Assembly: GCA_020629935.1 (NCBI GenBank) | Contig: JAHDCJ010000028.1 | Coordinates: forward strand, 2,135-45,702 | Length of the DNA stretch: 43,568 bases | Direction: 5' to 3' | Source of the DNA: Saprospiraceae bacterium | Lineage (GTDB): Bacteria > Bacteroidota > Bacteroidia > Chitinophagales > Saprospiraceae | Shown: in pieces, positions 1-8,079 of the stretch | How positions within the stretch are numbered: position 1 is the stretch's first letter | Layout: every line of letters starts with the position of its first letter | The notes under the pieces: generated by a model | The model's database searches: none | Told to the model about the DNA's origin: nothing | Seen by the model: the letters and a program-made list of their open reading frames with translations, nothing else | Translations under genes and position numbers: made by a program

Positions 1-83
1 CGATCTTCCTTATCTTCAAAAAAAGATAAGATTTTTTGTGCATTACTACCTCTACCTGAGGCTAAAATGGCAAGTTTCTTCAT
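1..83 (-). CDS. purN: Phosphoribosylglycinamide formyltransferase, N-terminal fragment
   Basis: Reading leftward from an ATG at 83-81, the first 27 codons begin MKKLAILASGRGSN and run off the window edge. This matches the start of PurN (GAR transformylase), which transfers a formyl group from 10-formyltetrahydrofolate to glycinamide ribonucleotide in purine synthesis; the glycine-rich SGRGSN loop after the first beta strand is the family's phosphate-binding segment. The start lies one base beyond the cysQ stop, so the two are probably cotranscribed. Only the N-terminus is visible, so the call rests on that short motif alone. Confidence 0.72.
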   Translation of the reverse strand, partial: MKKLAILASGRGSNAQKILSFFEDKED

Positions 84-84
84 C

Positions 85-867
85 TTAATTTTCTACTGCA
101 CCGTAAGCAATAAAATGAGGATTAAGCAAATCTTCTTTATTATAGACTAAAGCTTCCATATTTTCTGCTTGGACTACTTTACCGCCTGCTTCTTCTAAAA
201 CAATTTGAGCAGCGCCTGTATCCCACTCCATTGTAGGCGCAAGACGAGGGTAAAGATGTGCTTTTCCTGAAGCAATGAGTAAAAATTTCAACGAACTTCC
301 ACTACTTACTAACTTCGGTGCGGTTAAATCATCAATAAATGCTTGGGTAGATTCATTGAGATGTGACCGAGAGCAAACTACGCCTAAATCTTGGTCTTTC
401 ATGGAAAAGGTCTTTGCTTGCAAACGGGTTGTATTTCCGTCTTTCACTAAAAAAGCCCCCTCATCTTTGGCTCCCCAATACATTTCATCCAATACAGGAG
501 CATAAACCACACCAAAAACAGGTTGGTTGTTCGATATAAGTGCAATATTTACCGTAAACTCTCCATTTCGCTTAATAAATTCTTTAGTTCCATCTAAAGG
601 ATCAACTAACCAATAATAAGGATACGATTTTCGTTGATCAAAAGCGACTTCCTTATTTTCTTCAGAAATAATAGGATAATCTGAAATCTTCTCCAAGTGT
701 GCACAAATAATTGCATTCGCTTTTCTATCCGCTTTGGTCAAAGGAGAATTGTCGTCTTTAGAACTAATTTCGATATCAGAAGCATTATGATAAATATCAA
801 GAATTGCTGCTCCAGCTTCATATGAAATATCCATCAGTGGTTTAGACCACTTACTATACGTATTCAT
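85..867 (-). CDS. cysQ: 3'(2'),5'-bisphosphate nucleotidase CysQ
   Basis: This is a 260-residue inositol-monophosphatase-fold enzyme. The metal-binding motifs are present: SPLTKAD around residues 41-47, the acidic pair E69-E70, DPLDGTKEF at 89-97, and the C-terminal WDTGAAQ segment. CysQ hydrolyses 3'-phosphoadenosine 5'-phosphate (PAP) to AMP and phosphate; PAP is the by-product of every PAPS-dependent sulfotransferase and is toxic if it builds up. Length is normal for bacterial CysQ and the ATG start is unambiguous. It lies between the DUF2061 gene and purN, divergent from cysC-cysD-cysN. With three sulfotransferases in the window, PAP recycling is its likely local job. A generic inositol monophosphatase is the alternative, but the DGTKEF motif favours CysQ. 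Confidence 0.9.
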   Translation of the reverse strand: MNTYSKWSKPLMDISYEAGAAILDIYHNASDIEISSKDDNSPLTKADRKANAIICAHLEKISDYPIISEENKEVAFDQRKSYPYYWLVDPLDGTKEFIKRNGEFTVNIALISNNQPVFGVVYAPVLDEMYWGAKDEGAFLVKDGNTTRLQAKTFSMKDQDLGVVCSRSHLNESTQAFIDDLTAPKLVSSGSSLKFLLIASGKAHLYPRLAPTMEWDTGAAQIVLEEAGGKVVQAENMEALVYNKEDLLNPHFIAYGAVEN

Positions 868-873
868 AGTGTT

Positions 874-1176
874 TTAAGATTTTTTAGATTTAAATATATT
901 CCGAACTGCGCCTTCTGGCACCATTTGCCATAAACGTTCGTGAAAATAATAAATCGCGAGTTTAAGAAACAATTCGATTCCTGCTACATAGGTGGATTTA
1001 GTTAGTGCATCGTCACATTTAGCATCACTACTAAAAATCAAATAAGCAATTGTGAAAGTAGTCAATGTAGCTATTAACCGCCAAGTTATGGCCTTTAAAA
1101 TACTTCTTGCGCGTGATTCTCGTGTCATAACATATTTGTTTTTAATAAATTCGGGTGTAAAGTTAATTTTTTTCAA
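874..1176 (-). CDS. DUF2061 family small membrane protein
   Basis: A 100-residue protein with the DUF2061 pattern: a basic patch ending in RSILKAITWR (about residues 23-32), a hydrophobic segment at 33-49, a polar loop, a second hydrophobic segment at about 65-78, and a closing HERLWQ motif. It is predicted to sit in the inner membrane with two helices; the family's function is unknown. The frame opens with TTG at 1176. An ATG at 1128 (residue 17) is an alternative start that would retain the whole conserved domain, so the N-terminus is uncertain. It is the first gene of the leftward unit, 6 bp before cysQ, and is divergent from the PAPS synthesis genes. That neighbourhood hints at sulfate metabolism, but this is inference. 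Confidence 0.75.
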   Translation of the reverse strand: MKKINFTPEFIKNKYVMTRESRARSILKAITWRLIATLTTFTIAYLIFSSDAKCDDALTKSTYVAGIELFLKLAIYYFHERLWQMVPEGAVRNIFKSKKS

Positions 1177-1199
1177 TCAAATACAAATGTTATTCTTCC

Positions 1200-1230
1200 T
1201 TTTATAGTCAACAGTTTTTTCCTACCTTTG
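1200..1230 (+). promoter_or_regulatory. Bacteroidota-type promoter of cysC
   Basis: A TACCTTTG box at 1223-1230 fits the Bacteroidota -7 consensus TAnnTTTG. A TTTT at 1200-1203, 19 bp upstream, is a near match to the -33 TTTG. Transcription would begin around 1235-1237, only a few bases before the ATG at 1240, so the mRNA would be leaderless or almost so. The TTG at 1228, an in-frame alternative start, is part of this box and so is unlikely to be translated. Confidence 0.6.
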
Positions 1231-1239
1231 CCCGTCGAA

Positions 1240-1851
1240 ATGGATAACATTAGAAAAAACATATACCCAATACAGGATCGTTTACTACAACGTTCAGCTA
1301 AAGAAACGAAATTAAACCAACGCGCAATAGCGATGTGGTTTACTGGTCTTTCTGGATCTGGGAAAAGCACAATTGCTCAAAGTTTAGAAGCACTTTTATT
1401 TGAGAAAGGTTATACCACCATGGTTTTAGATGGGGATAATATTCGAAGTGGTCTAAATAACAATTTGACATTTACTGCTGAAGATCGAACAGAAAATATT
1501 AGACGAATTGCGGAAGTATCTAAATTGTTTGTCCAATCAGGTATTATTACTATTAATACATTTGTTAGCCCAACTCGTGAAATTCGCTCCTACGCGCAAG
1601 ACATCATTGGGCAAGAGGACTTTTTCGAAATTTTTGTCAATGCTTCTATTGAGACCTGTGAAGAACGCGATGTAAAAGGACTATATAAAAAAGCACGTGC
1701 GGGTGAAATTAAAAACTTCACAGGTATCGACGCACCGTATGAAGCCCCCGAAAATCCTGCAATAGAAATTCGAACTGACCTTCTTTCTATTGAAGAAGGC
1801 GTAGAAAAAGTATATCAATTCATTTTACCTTTAATTCAAAAACAGGCATGA
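1240..1851 (+). CDS. cysC: Adenylylsulfate (APS) kinase
   Basis: CysC phosphorylates APS with ATP to give PAPS, the universal sulfate donor. The 203-residue protein carries the P-loop GLSGSGKST at residues 36-44, the DGDNIR motif at 64-69, the FVSPTRE segment near 105-111, and a C-terminal lid region containing ARAGEIKNFTGIDAPYE, all typical of APS kinases. I chose the ATG at 1240 over an in-frame TTG at 1228 because that TTG overlaps the promoter -7 box and conserved sequence starts later. The stop overlaps the cysD start by 4 bp, so the two are translationally coupled. It is a stand-alone kinase rather than a CysNC fusion. No PAPS reductase is nearby, so its PAPS probably feeds the sulfotransferases further right. 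Confidence 0.95.
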   Translation: MDNIRKNIYPIQDRLLQRSAKETKLNQRAIAMWFTGLSGSGKSTIAQSLEALLFEKGYTTMVLDGDNIRSGLNNNLTFTAEDRTENIRRIAEVSKLFVQSGIITINTFVSPTREIRSYAQDIIGQEDFFEIFVNASIETCEERDVKGLYKKARAGEIKNFTGIDAPYEAPENPAIEIRTDLLSIEEGVEKVYQFILPLIQKQA

Positions 1852-2750
1852 ACTATCACCTGAATCATCTTAAAGAATTAGAATCCGAATCGATTTTCAT
1901 CATTCGTGAAATTGCTGCTCAATTTGAGAAACCTGTGCTTATGTTCTCTGGTGGGAAAGATTCCATCTTAATGACTTATTTAGCACAAAAAGCATTTTAT
2001 CCTGCAAGAATACCTTTCCCATTGTTACATGTGGACACAGGACATAATTTTCCAGAAACCATTGCTTTTAGAGATCAATTAATGGAAAAACTAGGTGTTA
2101 AACTACTTGTCGGATCAGTACAAGAAGCAATTGACAAAGGCTTAGTTACAGAAGAGACAGGATTTAATGCTAGTCGAAACGGATTACAAACTGCGGCATT
2201 ACTTGAAGCACTTGAAACGCATCAATTTGATGCTGCCCTTGGTGGAGCACGTAGAGACGAAGAAAAAGCTCGTGCAAAAGAGCGTTTTTTCTCTCACCGA
2301 GACGAATTTGGACAATGGGATCCTAAAAACCAACGTCCTGAACTTTGGAATCTATTCAATGGCAAAAAGCATATGGGCGAACACTTTAGAGTTTTCCCTA
2401 TCAGTAATTGGACAGAATTAGACGTTTGGCAATATATTGCTATGGAAAATATTGAACTTCCTAATCTTTATCTTGCACATAAACGTATGGTATTTAACAG
2501 AAACGGAGTTTACCTTGCAGATTCTGAATTCATTAATCGTAAACCTGATGAAGTTTTAGAAGAAAAAATGGTACGATTCCGAACTATTGGAGATATGACC
2601 TGTACTGGAGCTTCTTTATCTGAAGCAGATACATTAGAAAAAATTGTAGAAGAAGTAGCTACTACAAGAATAACCGAAAGAGGAGGAAGAGCTGATGATA
2701 AACGATCAGAAACCAGTATGGAAGATCGAAAGAAAAAGGGTTATTTTTAA
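1848..2750 (+). CDS. cysD: Sulfate adenylyltransferase subunit 2
   Basis: CysD is the catalytic subunit of bacterial ATP sulfurylase, forming APS from sulfate and ATP with the GTPase CysN. At 300 residues it has the usual length. The N-type ATP-pyrophosphatase PP-loop SGGKDS lies at 34-39, followed by GGARRDEEKARAKER at about 132-146 and the C-terminal ERGGRADDK...MEDRKKKGYF tail characteristic of CysD. The PAPS reductase family shares the PP-loop, but its C-terminal cysteine motif is absent here and the CysD tail is diagnostic. The gene starts at an ATG overlapping the cysC stop and is followed 68 bp later by cysN. Confidence 0.96.
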   Translation: MNYHLNHLKELESESIFIIREIAAQFEKPVLMFSGGKDSILMTYLAQKAFYPARIPFPLLHVDTGHNFPETIAFRDQLMEKLGVKLLVGSVQEAIDKGLVTEETGFNASRNGLQTAALLEALETHQFDAALGGARRDEEKARAKERFFSHRDEFGQWDPKNQRPELWNLFNGKKHMGEHFRVFPISNWTELDVWQYIAMENIELPNLYLAHKRMVFNRNGVYLADSEFINRKPDEVLEEKMVRFRTIGDMTCTGASLSEADTLEKIVEEVATTRITERGGRADDKRSETSMEDRKKKGYF

Positions 2751-2818
2751 TTCTTTTTTCTATTCGCCCCAGAACATTTTAAAACATCGCCTAATTAAAT
2801 TTTAAACGTGTTTAAGTT

Positions 2819-4096
2819 ATGAACGAACCACTTAGCCTCGAAGAATATAAAAAAATGGATCTTCTACGTTTTACTACCGCAGGTAGTGTAGATGATGGAA
2901 AAAGTACATTAATCGGTCGATTACTTTATGATAGTAAATCTATTTTTGAAGATCAATATGATGCCATCAAAGAAACAAGCGAACGCCGTGGAGAAGAAGG
3001 CGTCAATCTTGCTCTTCTAACTGATGGTCTAAAAGCAGAAAGAGAACAAGGAATCACTATTGATGTGGCTTACCGATATTTCTCTACTCCAAAACGTAAG
3101 TTTATTATTGCGGACACTCCAGGTCATATTCAGTATACACGGAATATGGTAACGGGTGCATCTACTGCAAACCTTGCTCTCATCTTAATTGATGCAAGAA
3201 ACGGTATAGTGGAACAAACTAAACGACATGCTTTCATCGCTTCCTTATTACAAATCCCTCACTTAGTGGTTTGCATTAATAAAATGGATTTGGTGGATTA
3301 TGGCCAAGAAGTTTACGAAAAAATTAAGGACGAATTTAGTGGCTTCGCAGCTAAACTTGATGTAAATGATATTCATTTCGTTCCTGTAAGTGCACTTAAA
3401 GGAGATAACGTAGTTGAAAAATCAGATGCAATGCCTTGGTATGAAGGAGGAACGCTCCTTTACTACCTAGAAAACGTACACATTGGAAGTGATCATAACC
3501 TTATTGATTGTAGACTGCCTGTTCAATTTGTTATTCGTCCTTATAAGGATGAATTTCATGATTATAGAGGTTATGCAGGTAGAATTGCAGGTGGAATTTT
3601 CAAAAAAGGAGATGAAGTAATGACCCTCCCTTCTGGATTTACTACAAAAATCAAAGCGATTGACACTTTTGATGGAGAAGTCAATGAAGCCTTCCCTCCG
3701 ATGTCTGTAACCATACTTCTAGAAGATGATATTGATATCAGTCGTGGCGATATGATTGTTAGAAAAAATAATATCCCTGAGACAAGTCAAGATATTGAAG
3801 TGATGGTTTGTTGGTTTACAGACACCCCATTACAACTTCGTGGGAAATACACCATCCTGCACACTACCAGTGAAGCACGTTGTGTGGTAAAAGATATTCG
3901 TTATAAAATGGATATTAATACCCTTCACAGAAATGTAGACGATAAAGTCATTGGTATGAATGATATCGCAAGAGTGGTATTAAGAACGACCAAACCTTTG
4001 TTCTTTGACGAATATCGTAAAAATAGAATTACAGGAAGTATTATTTTTATTGACGAAGGCACCAATCGAACTGTTGGAGCTGGGATGATCATATAA
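2819..4096 (+). CDS. cysN: Sulfate adenylyltransferase subunit 1 (GTPase)
   Basis: CysN couples GTP hydrolysis to APS formation by CysD. It is an EF-Tu-like translational-GTPase fold: G1 GSVDDGKST at residues 22-30, REQGITID at 75-82 (G2 region), DTPGH at 99-103 (G3) and NKMD at 154-157 (G4), followed by two beta-barrel domains. At 425 residues it is shorter than the enterobacterial protein and lacks a fused APS kinase domain, matching the separate cysC. The ATG at 2819 is preceded by a short inverted repeat (TTAAAC-GT-GTTTAA, 2802-2815) of unknown meaning. galE begins 7 bp after its stop. Confidence 0.96.
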   Translation: MNEPLSLEEYKKMDLLRFTTAGSVDDGKSTLIGRLLYDSKSIFEDQYDAIKETSERRGEEGVNLALLTDGLKAEREQGITIDVAYRYFSTPKRKFIIADTPGHIQYTRNMVTGASTANLALILIDARNGIVEQTKRHAFIASLLQIPHLVVCINKMDLVDYGQEVYEKIKDEFSGFAAKLDVNDIHFVPVSALKGDNVVEKSDAMPWYEGGTLLYYLENVHIGSDHNLIDCRLPVQFVIRPYKDEFHDYRGYAGRIAGGIFKKGDEVMTLPSGFTTKIKAIDTFDGEVNEAFPPMSVTILLEDDIDISRGDMIVRKNNIPETSQDIEVMVCWFTDTPLQLRGKYTILHTTSEARCVVKDIRYKMDINTLHRNVDDKVIGMNDIARVVLRTTKPLFFDEYRKNRITGSIIFIDEGTNRTVGAGMII

Positions 4097-4103
4097 TTTA
4101 GTG

Positions 4104-5126
4104 ATGAAAAAAATACTGGTTACTGGAGGATGCGGATATATTGGTTCACATACCATTGTTGATCTTATTGACAATGGGTATGAAGTCATTTCTGTTGATA
4201 GTAATATCCGATCAAATGCAGATATTCTAAAAGGAGTAGAAAAAATTACAGGAAAATCAATCCAAAATTATGTGGTTGATCTTTGTGATCTAGATAAAAC
4301 AAAAGCCATCTTTGATGCACATCCTGATATTCAAGGGATTATCCATTTTGCCGCTTTTAAAAGTGTAAAAGAATCTGTTGGCGAACCTTTACTTTATTTC
4401 CAAAACAATATCAATAGTCTGTTATCTATTCTTACTTGTGTGAAAGAATATAATATCCCAAACCTCATTTTCTCTTCTTCTTGCTCTGTGTATGGAAATG
4501 CCACTGAACTTCCTGTTACAGAAAATACTCCTTTCCAAGAAGCAGAGTCTCCTTATGCAAGAACAAAGCAAATTGGAGAACAAATGATTCGTGATTTTAG
4601 TAGAGCAAATCCTAAAACCAATAGCATTATCCTTCGATACTTTAATCCTGCTGGCGCACATGAAAGTGGCGAAATCGGAGAAATATCTTGGGGCTCTGCT
4701 ATATATCTTGTACCTGTAATTACAGACACTGCAGTGGGTCGACGCGACAAACTTATGGTGTTTGGTGATGATTATGATACAAGAGATGGAAGTTGTATTC
4801 GTGACTTTATTCATATTATGGACTTAGCTAATGCCCATACTAAATCTCTTGCTTATCTTCTCGACCATAAACAAGATAGCAATTGTGAAATTTACAATTT
4901 AGGTATCGGAGATGGTACCACAGTATTGGAAGCTGTTCGAGCTTTTGAAAAAGTAGCTGGTCAATCTTTAAATTATGAAATTGGTCCAAGAAGACCTGGT
5001 GATGTTGTAGCCATTTATTCAGATTATAATCAAGCAAAAAATCGACTAGGTTGGTCTCCGAAAAGAAATATTGAAGACATCATGCGTACCGCTTGGACTT
5101 TCGAACAAAAAAATCAGATCGACTAA
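4104..5126 (+). CDS. galE: UDP-glucose 4-epimerase
   Basis: A 340-residue extended short-chain dehydrogenase/reductase that interconverts UDP-glucose and UDP-galactose (or the N-acetyl forms). The NAD-binding motif GGCGYIG is at residues 8-14, the SSSCSVYG segment with the catalytic Ser/Thr region at 124-131, and the catalytic Y151-xxx-K155. The RYFNPAGAH motif and the C-terminal GRRPGDVV segment are classic GalE features. I use the ATG at 4104 rather than the GTG just before it. It sits 7 bp after cysN, so the sulfate-activation operon continues directly into sugar-nucleotide metabolism, linking the two pathways. Confidence 0.93.
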   Translation: MKKILVTGGCGYIGSHTIVDLIDNGYEVISVDSNIRSNADILKGVEKITGKSIQNYVVDLCDLDKTKAIFDAHPDIQGIIHFAAFKSVKESVGEPLLYFQNNINSLLSILTCVKEYNIPNLIFSSSCSVYGNATELPVTENTPFQEAESPYARTKQIGEQMIRDFSRANPKTNSIILRYFNPAGAHESGEIGEISWGSAIYLVPVITDTAVGRRDKLMVFGDDYDTRDGSCIRDFIHIMDLANAHTKSLAYLLDHKQDSNCEIYNLGIGDGTTVLEAVRAFEKVAGQSLNYEIGPRRPGDVVAIYSDYNQAKNRLGWSPKRNIEDIMRTAWTFEQKNQID

Positions 5127-5132
5127 TTTTCT

Positions 5133-5140
5133 TATCTTTG
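5133..5140 (+). promoter_or_regulatory. Candidate -7 promoter element before wzm1
   Basis: TATCTTTG matches TAnnTTTG and lies in the 35-bp gap between galE and the first ABC permease gene, 22 bp before its ATG. No convincing TTTG is found at the expected -33 position, so this is a partial match. If real, it gives the first export and glycan unit its own start with a very short leader. Confidence 0.42.
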
Positions 5141-5161
5141 CTTCTTATCCTTTAAAAATTA

Positions 5162-6019
5162 ATGGAAGATAGTAGTCCCAAAGATATTAAACTTTATGCT
5201 GAAGAGTATTTAATTGCTCCCCCAGATAAATTTTCCTTAAACCTAAAAGAACTTTGGGCTTATCGAGAGCTTTTTTATTATTTCACTTGGCGTGATATTA
5301 AAGTCAAATATAAACAGACCGTTTTAGGCTTTTTATGGGTTATTTTGCAACCTGTATTAATGATGCTTCTTTTTACCGTCATCTTTGGGAATGCGCTTAA
5401 AGTCAATTCCGATGGTATTCCTTATCCTGTTTTCGTTTATTCAGGTCTTCTATTATGGGGCGTTTTTTCCTCAGGCCTAAGCAATGCTTCCAATAGCATG
5501 GTCAGTCATGCAAATATTATCAAAAAAATATATTTTCCACGACTCGTCATTCCCATGTCCTCTATATTAGCGGCATTATTTGATTTCTTTGTGGCCTTCT
5601 TAGTTTACATTGTCATCTTAATCATTTTCCAACAACCTGTTGACCTTTTACGTATCCTAATTTTCTTGCCTGCAAGTATCTTATTGACAGTGATCACTAC
5701 ATTTGGACTAGGTTGTTTATTTGCCGCATTCAACGTAAAATATCGAGACTTTAGATACATTGTTCCTTTCTTACTTCAATTTTTACTTTTTGTCAATCCT
5801 GTAATTTATTCTACTTCTATTTTTAAAGCAGAATGGATGCAATACTTAATTGCATTTAACCCAATGGCTGGAGCCATCAATATGTCGCGTTTTGCTTTTT
5901 TAGACAGCCCTATTCGATGGGATTTATTAGCCATAAGTGTAGCTTCTGCTTTTCTTTGGTTTTTCATCGGAATTTATGTTTTTCGAAAAATGGAAGCCTA
6001 TTTTGCAGATATCGCATAG
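5162..6019 (+). CDS. wzm: ABC-2 type polysaccharide exporter, permease subunit (copy 1)
   Basis: A 285-residue inner-membrane protein with about six hydrophobic segments and the ABC-2/Wzm layout: an N-terminal amphipathic stretch (LKELWAYREL, then WRDIKVKYKQT), transmembrane helices, and a C-terminal Y-F-x-x-I-A end. Wzm forms the channel through which a finished, lipid-linked polysaccharide is pushed to the periplasm. The gene is followed 16 bp later by its ATPase partner. Its N-terminal 40-residue block (from LNLKELW) matches the second copy at 17419 at 22 of 40 positions in an ungapped comparison by eye, so the two are homologous but clearly diverged. Confidence 0.9.
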   Translation: MEDSSPKDIKLYAEEYLIAPPDKFSLNLKELWAYRELFYYFTWRDIKVKYKQTVLGFLWVILQPVLMMLLFTVIFGNALKVNSDGIPYPVFVYSGLLLWGVFSSGLSNASNSMVSHANIIKKIYFPRLVIPMSSILAALFDFFVAFLVYIVILIIFQQPVDLLRILIFLPASILLTVITTFGLGCLFAAFNVKYRDFRYIVPFLLQFLLFVNPVIYSTSIFKAEWMQYLIAFNPMAGAINMSRFAFLDSPIRWDLLAISVASAFLWFFIGIYVFRKMEAYFADIA

Positions 6020-6035
6020 CTTTATACAATAATAC

Positions 6036-7256
6036 ATGAAACCTGTTTTAGAAATAAATAATATCTCCAAAGAATACCGCATCAACCAAGGTGCTCAGGC
6101 ATATCTAAGCCTAAGAGATAGTGTTACTTCTTTTTTTACAGGAAAAAAAATAGCAAAAAATCAGTTTTGGGCATTACGTGATGTGCAATTCAATATACTC
6201 CCAGGTGAAAGCATTGGGGTGATTGGAAGAAATGGTTCTGGTAAATCTACGCTCCTTAAAATTTTATCAAAAATCACTTTTCCAAGTAAAGGTTATATCC
6301 GAGCGAGAGGCCGAGTAGCCAGTTTATTAGAAGTAGGCACAGGATTTCATATGGAATTAACTGGACGAGAAAATATCTTTTTAAATGGAGCTATTTTAGG
6401 CTTAACCAAAAAAGAAATCGTAGAACGATTTGACGATATTGTCGCATTCTCTGGTGTAGAAGCCTTTCTCGATACTCCACTAAAACACTATTCTAATGGG
6501 ATGGCTTTGCGACTTGCATTTGCCGTAGCCGCACACCTTGATCCTGAAATTTTATTAATTGACGAAGTCTTAGCCGTAGGCGATGAAGCATTTCAAAAAA
6601 AATGTATTGGTAAAATGGATGAGGTGAGTAAAAGTGGTAAAACAATTCTCTTTGTAAGTCATAACATGAATGCTGTACAACAATTGTGTAAACGAACCAT
6701 CGTCTTAGATCAAGGCCAAGTAAAATTTGATGGCCCAACAAAAGAAGCGATTCAGTTTTATTTAGAAAATAGCAATTCATGGCAGTCAGATAATCTCCAA
6801 GATCGAAAAGATCGAAAAGGAGGCAAAAAATTTAAATTTACCAAAATCGCCTGTTTTGGTGATGATATTTCTAAAGCAGTTCGAGTTTTTCGAAGTGGAC
6901 AAAATATTCGCGTACAACTACACTACACCCACCAATTCACCGAAAAAGTCCCCATAACATTAGCCCTTGATTTTCAAAAATCTGGTAACCAACATTTAAT
7001 GAGTTGTAGAAATGCGGTGGTGGGTCAACAGCTTTTTCTTGAACCCAATAAAAATGCATATTTCGAATGTCATATTCCGCGTCTACCTTTAACTCCTGGA
7101 CGATATTATTTTAATCTTACGGCCTATTTCAATGAAAAAATTATAGATCGTATCCATGATGTTGGATATATTGATGTATCTTTCGGAGACTATTACGGCT
7201 CAGGTACACTGCCTCCCCGATATGCTGGCGTTTGTATTGACTACCAATGGAAATAA
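6036..7256 (+). CDS. wzt: Polysaccharide exporter ATPase with C-terminal substrate domain (copy 1)
   Basis: A 406-residue ABC ATPase. The P-loop GRNGSGKST is at residues 64-72, a degenerate signature YSNGM at 152-156, Walker B EILLIDE at 171-177 and the switch histidine H209. Residues from about 255 to the end form a separate beta-rich domain of the Wzt C-terminal type, which in characterised O-antigen exporters recognises the modified end of the cognate glycan. A Lys/Arg-rich linker containing a tandem 9-bp repeat (GATCGAAAA twice, 6801-6818) joins the two parts. The ATPase domain is very similar to the copy at 18248, whereas the C-terminal domain is not, suggesting different substrates. A sulfotransferase gene follows 6 bp later. 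Confidence 0.93.
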   Translation: MKPVLEINNISKEYRINQGAQAYLSLRDSVTSFFTGKKIAKNQFWALRDVQFNILPGESIGVIGRNGSGKSTLLKILSKITFPSKGYIRARGRVASLLEVGTGFHMELTGRENIFLNGAILGLTKKEIVERFDDIVAFSGVEAFLDTPLKHYSNGMALRLAFAVAAHLDPEILLIDEVLAVGDEAFQKKCIGKMDEVSKSGKTILFVSHNMNAVQQLCKRTIVLDQGQVKFDGPTKEAIQFYLENSNSWQSDNLQDRKDRKGGKKFKFTKIACFGDDISKAVRVFRSGQNIRVQLHYTHQFTEKVPITLALDFQKSGNQHLMSCRNAVVGQQLFLEPNKNAYFECHIPRLPLTPGRYYFNLTAYFNEKIIDRIHDVGYIDVSFGDYYGSGTLPPRYAGVCIDYQWK

Positions 7257-7262
7257 AAAATT

Positions 7263-8066
7263 ATGTTTCACGACAAATCTCATATTACGGTTATTTCACA
7301 TCGAAGATCAGGTACGCATCTTACCATTGATGCCATTCGTAATAATTTTCCTATATACGCGGAACGAGATTTTTTGACCTTGGAACAATTAATTTCTGGC
7401 GGCGAGAAACACCTTCCGATTGAAGCTTTTAAAGAAAAACTATCCAAAGGTCCAACGCTACTGAAGACGCATTTTCTCCCAGACTATGCTTGTTACTTTG
7501 CAGAAGAAATGAACTTCTACAATTTCTCAAAAGAACTCTTCGAAAACTCTAAGTTAATTTATATCTATCGTGATGGTCGTGATGTGATGGTTTCGCTTTA
7601 TCATTATTTACAGTTCTACCATCTTCCAACCAAGAAGATGAATTTCAAAACTTTTTTACATTCTAAAAATCATTTCGATCCGAATCCTTATCATTTGATG
7701 AATCGAGTTTCTTTTTGGAATCATCATTTAACCGCTTGGAAAGCCACCTCACTTCCTATGTTATTTCTTTCGTTCGAAGAAATCGCTACCAATTATGAAG
7801 GAACACTAGAAAAAATTGCCGCACATATTGGACAATCTTTACCTCAAAAAATAAAGGATGTGCGACTGAATGGTAAAAATAAGTTGCAACGTGGATTTTC
7901 TAAAGCTTGGGCTACCGTTTCTAGACAAAAAATAACCCGAAGCAGTGTTTTATTTAATGGCGGAAAAATGAACCAATATCCCGAATATTTTGATGGAAAA
8001 GATTTATTGTTCTATAATAAATTAGCAGGTGAAACCACCCAAGATCTGGGTTATAGTCTTACCTAA
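7263..8066 (+). CDS. PAPS-dependent sulfotransferase (copy 1)
   Basis: A 267-residue cytoplasmic sulfotransferase of the Sulfotransfer_1 type, expected to move sulfate from PAPS to a hydroxyl on a sugar. The 5'-phosphosulfate loop is RRSGTH at residues 14-19, with Arg where cytosolic enzymes usually have Lys; carbohydrate sulfotransferases often have Arg here. KTH at 68-70 matches the conserved catalytic-histidine region, and IYRDGRDVMVS (101-111) is the 3'-phosphate-binding motif with R103 and S111. There is no signal peptide. The gene directly follows wzt1, so its product probably acts on the glycan exported by that transporter. The acceptor cannot be told from sequence. Confidence 0.85.
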   Translation: MFHDKSHITVISHRRSGTHLTIDAIRNNFPIYAERDFLTLEQLISGGEKHLPIEAFKEKLSKGPTLLKTHFLPDYACYFAEEMNFYNFSKELFENSKLIYIYRDGRDVMVSLYHYLQFYHLPTKKMNFKTFLHSKNHFDPNPYHLMNRVSFWNHHLTAWKATSLPMLFLSFEEIATNYEGTLEKIAAHIGQSLPQKIKDVRLNGKNKLQRGFSKAWATVSRQKITRSSVLFNGGKMNQYPEYFDGKDLLFYNKLAGETTQDLGYSLT

Positions 8067-8079
8067 ACGCTAGTAGCAT

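Noticed and set aside
1228-1239. In-frame TTG start adding four residues to CysC
   Set aside because: The TTG is the last part of the TACCTTTG promoter box, so it would lie upstream of the expected transcript start; conserved sequence begins after the ATG at 1240.
2802-2815. TTAAAC-GT-GTTTAA inverted repeat just before cysN
   Set aside because: Only 6-bp arms in A+T-rich DNA with no recognisable promoter around it; noted within the cysN entry but not called as an operator.
1240-4096. Reading the cys genes as an assimilatory sulfate reduction operon
   Set aside because: No cysH, cysI or cysJ gene is visible. The co-occurrence of sulfotransferases and CysQ fits PAPS supply better, although reductase genes beyond the left edge cannot be excluded.
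4422-4814. A 130-codon open frame on the minus strand
   Set aside because: Lies entirely inside galE, whose protein has all family motifs; the opposite-strand frame has no recognisable domain.
6801-6818. Tandem GATCGAAAA repeat
   Set aside because: Two copies only, inside the Lys/Arg-rich linker of Wzt1; coding-sequence low complexity explains it.
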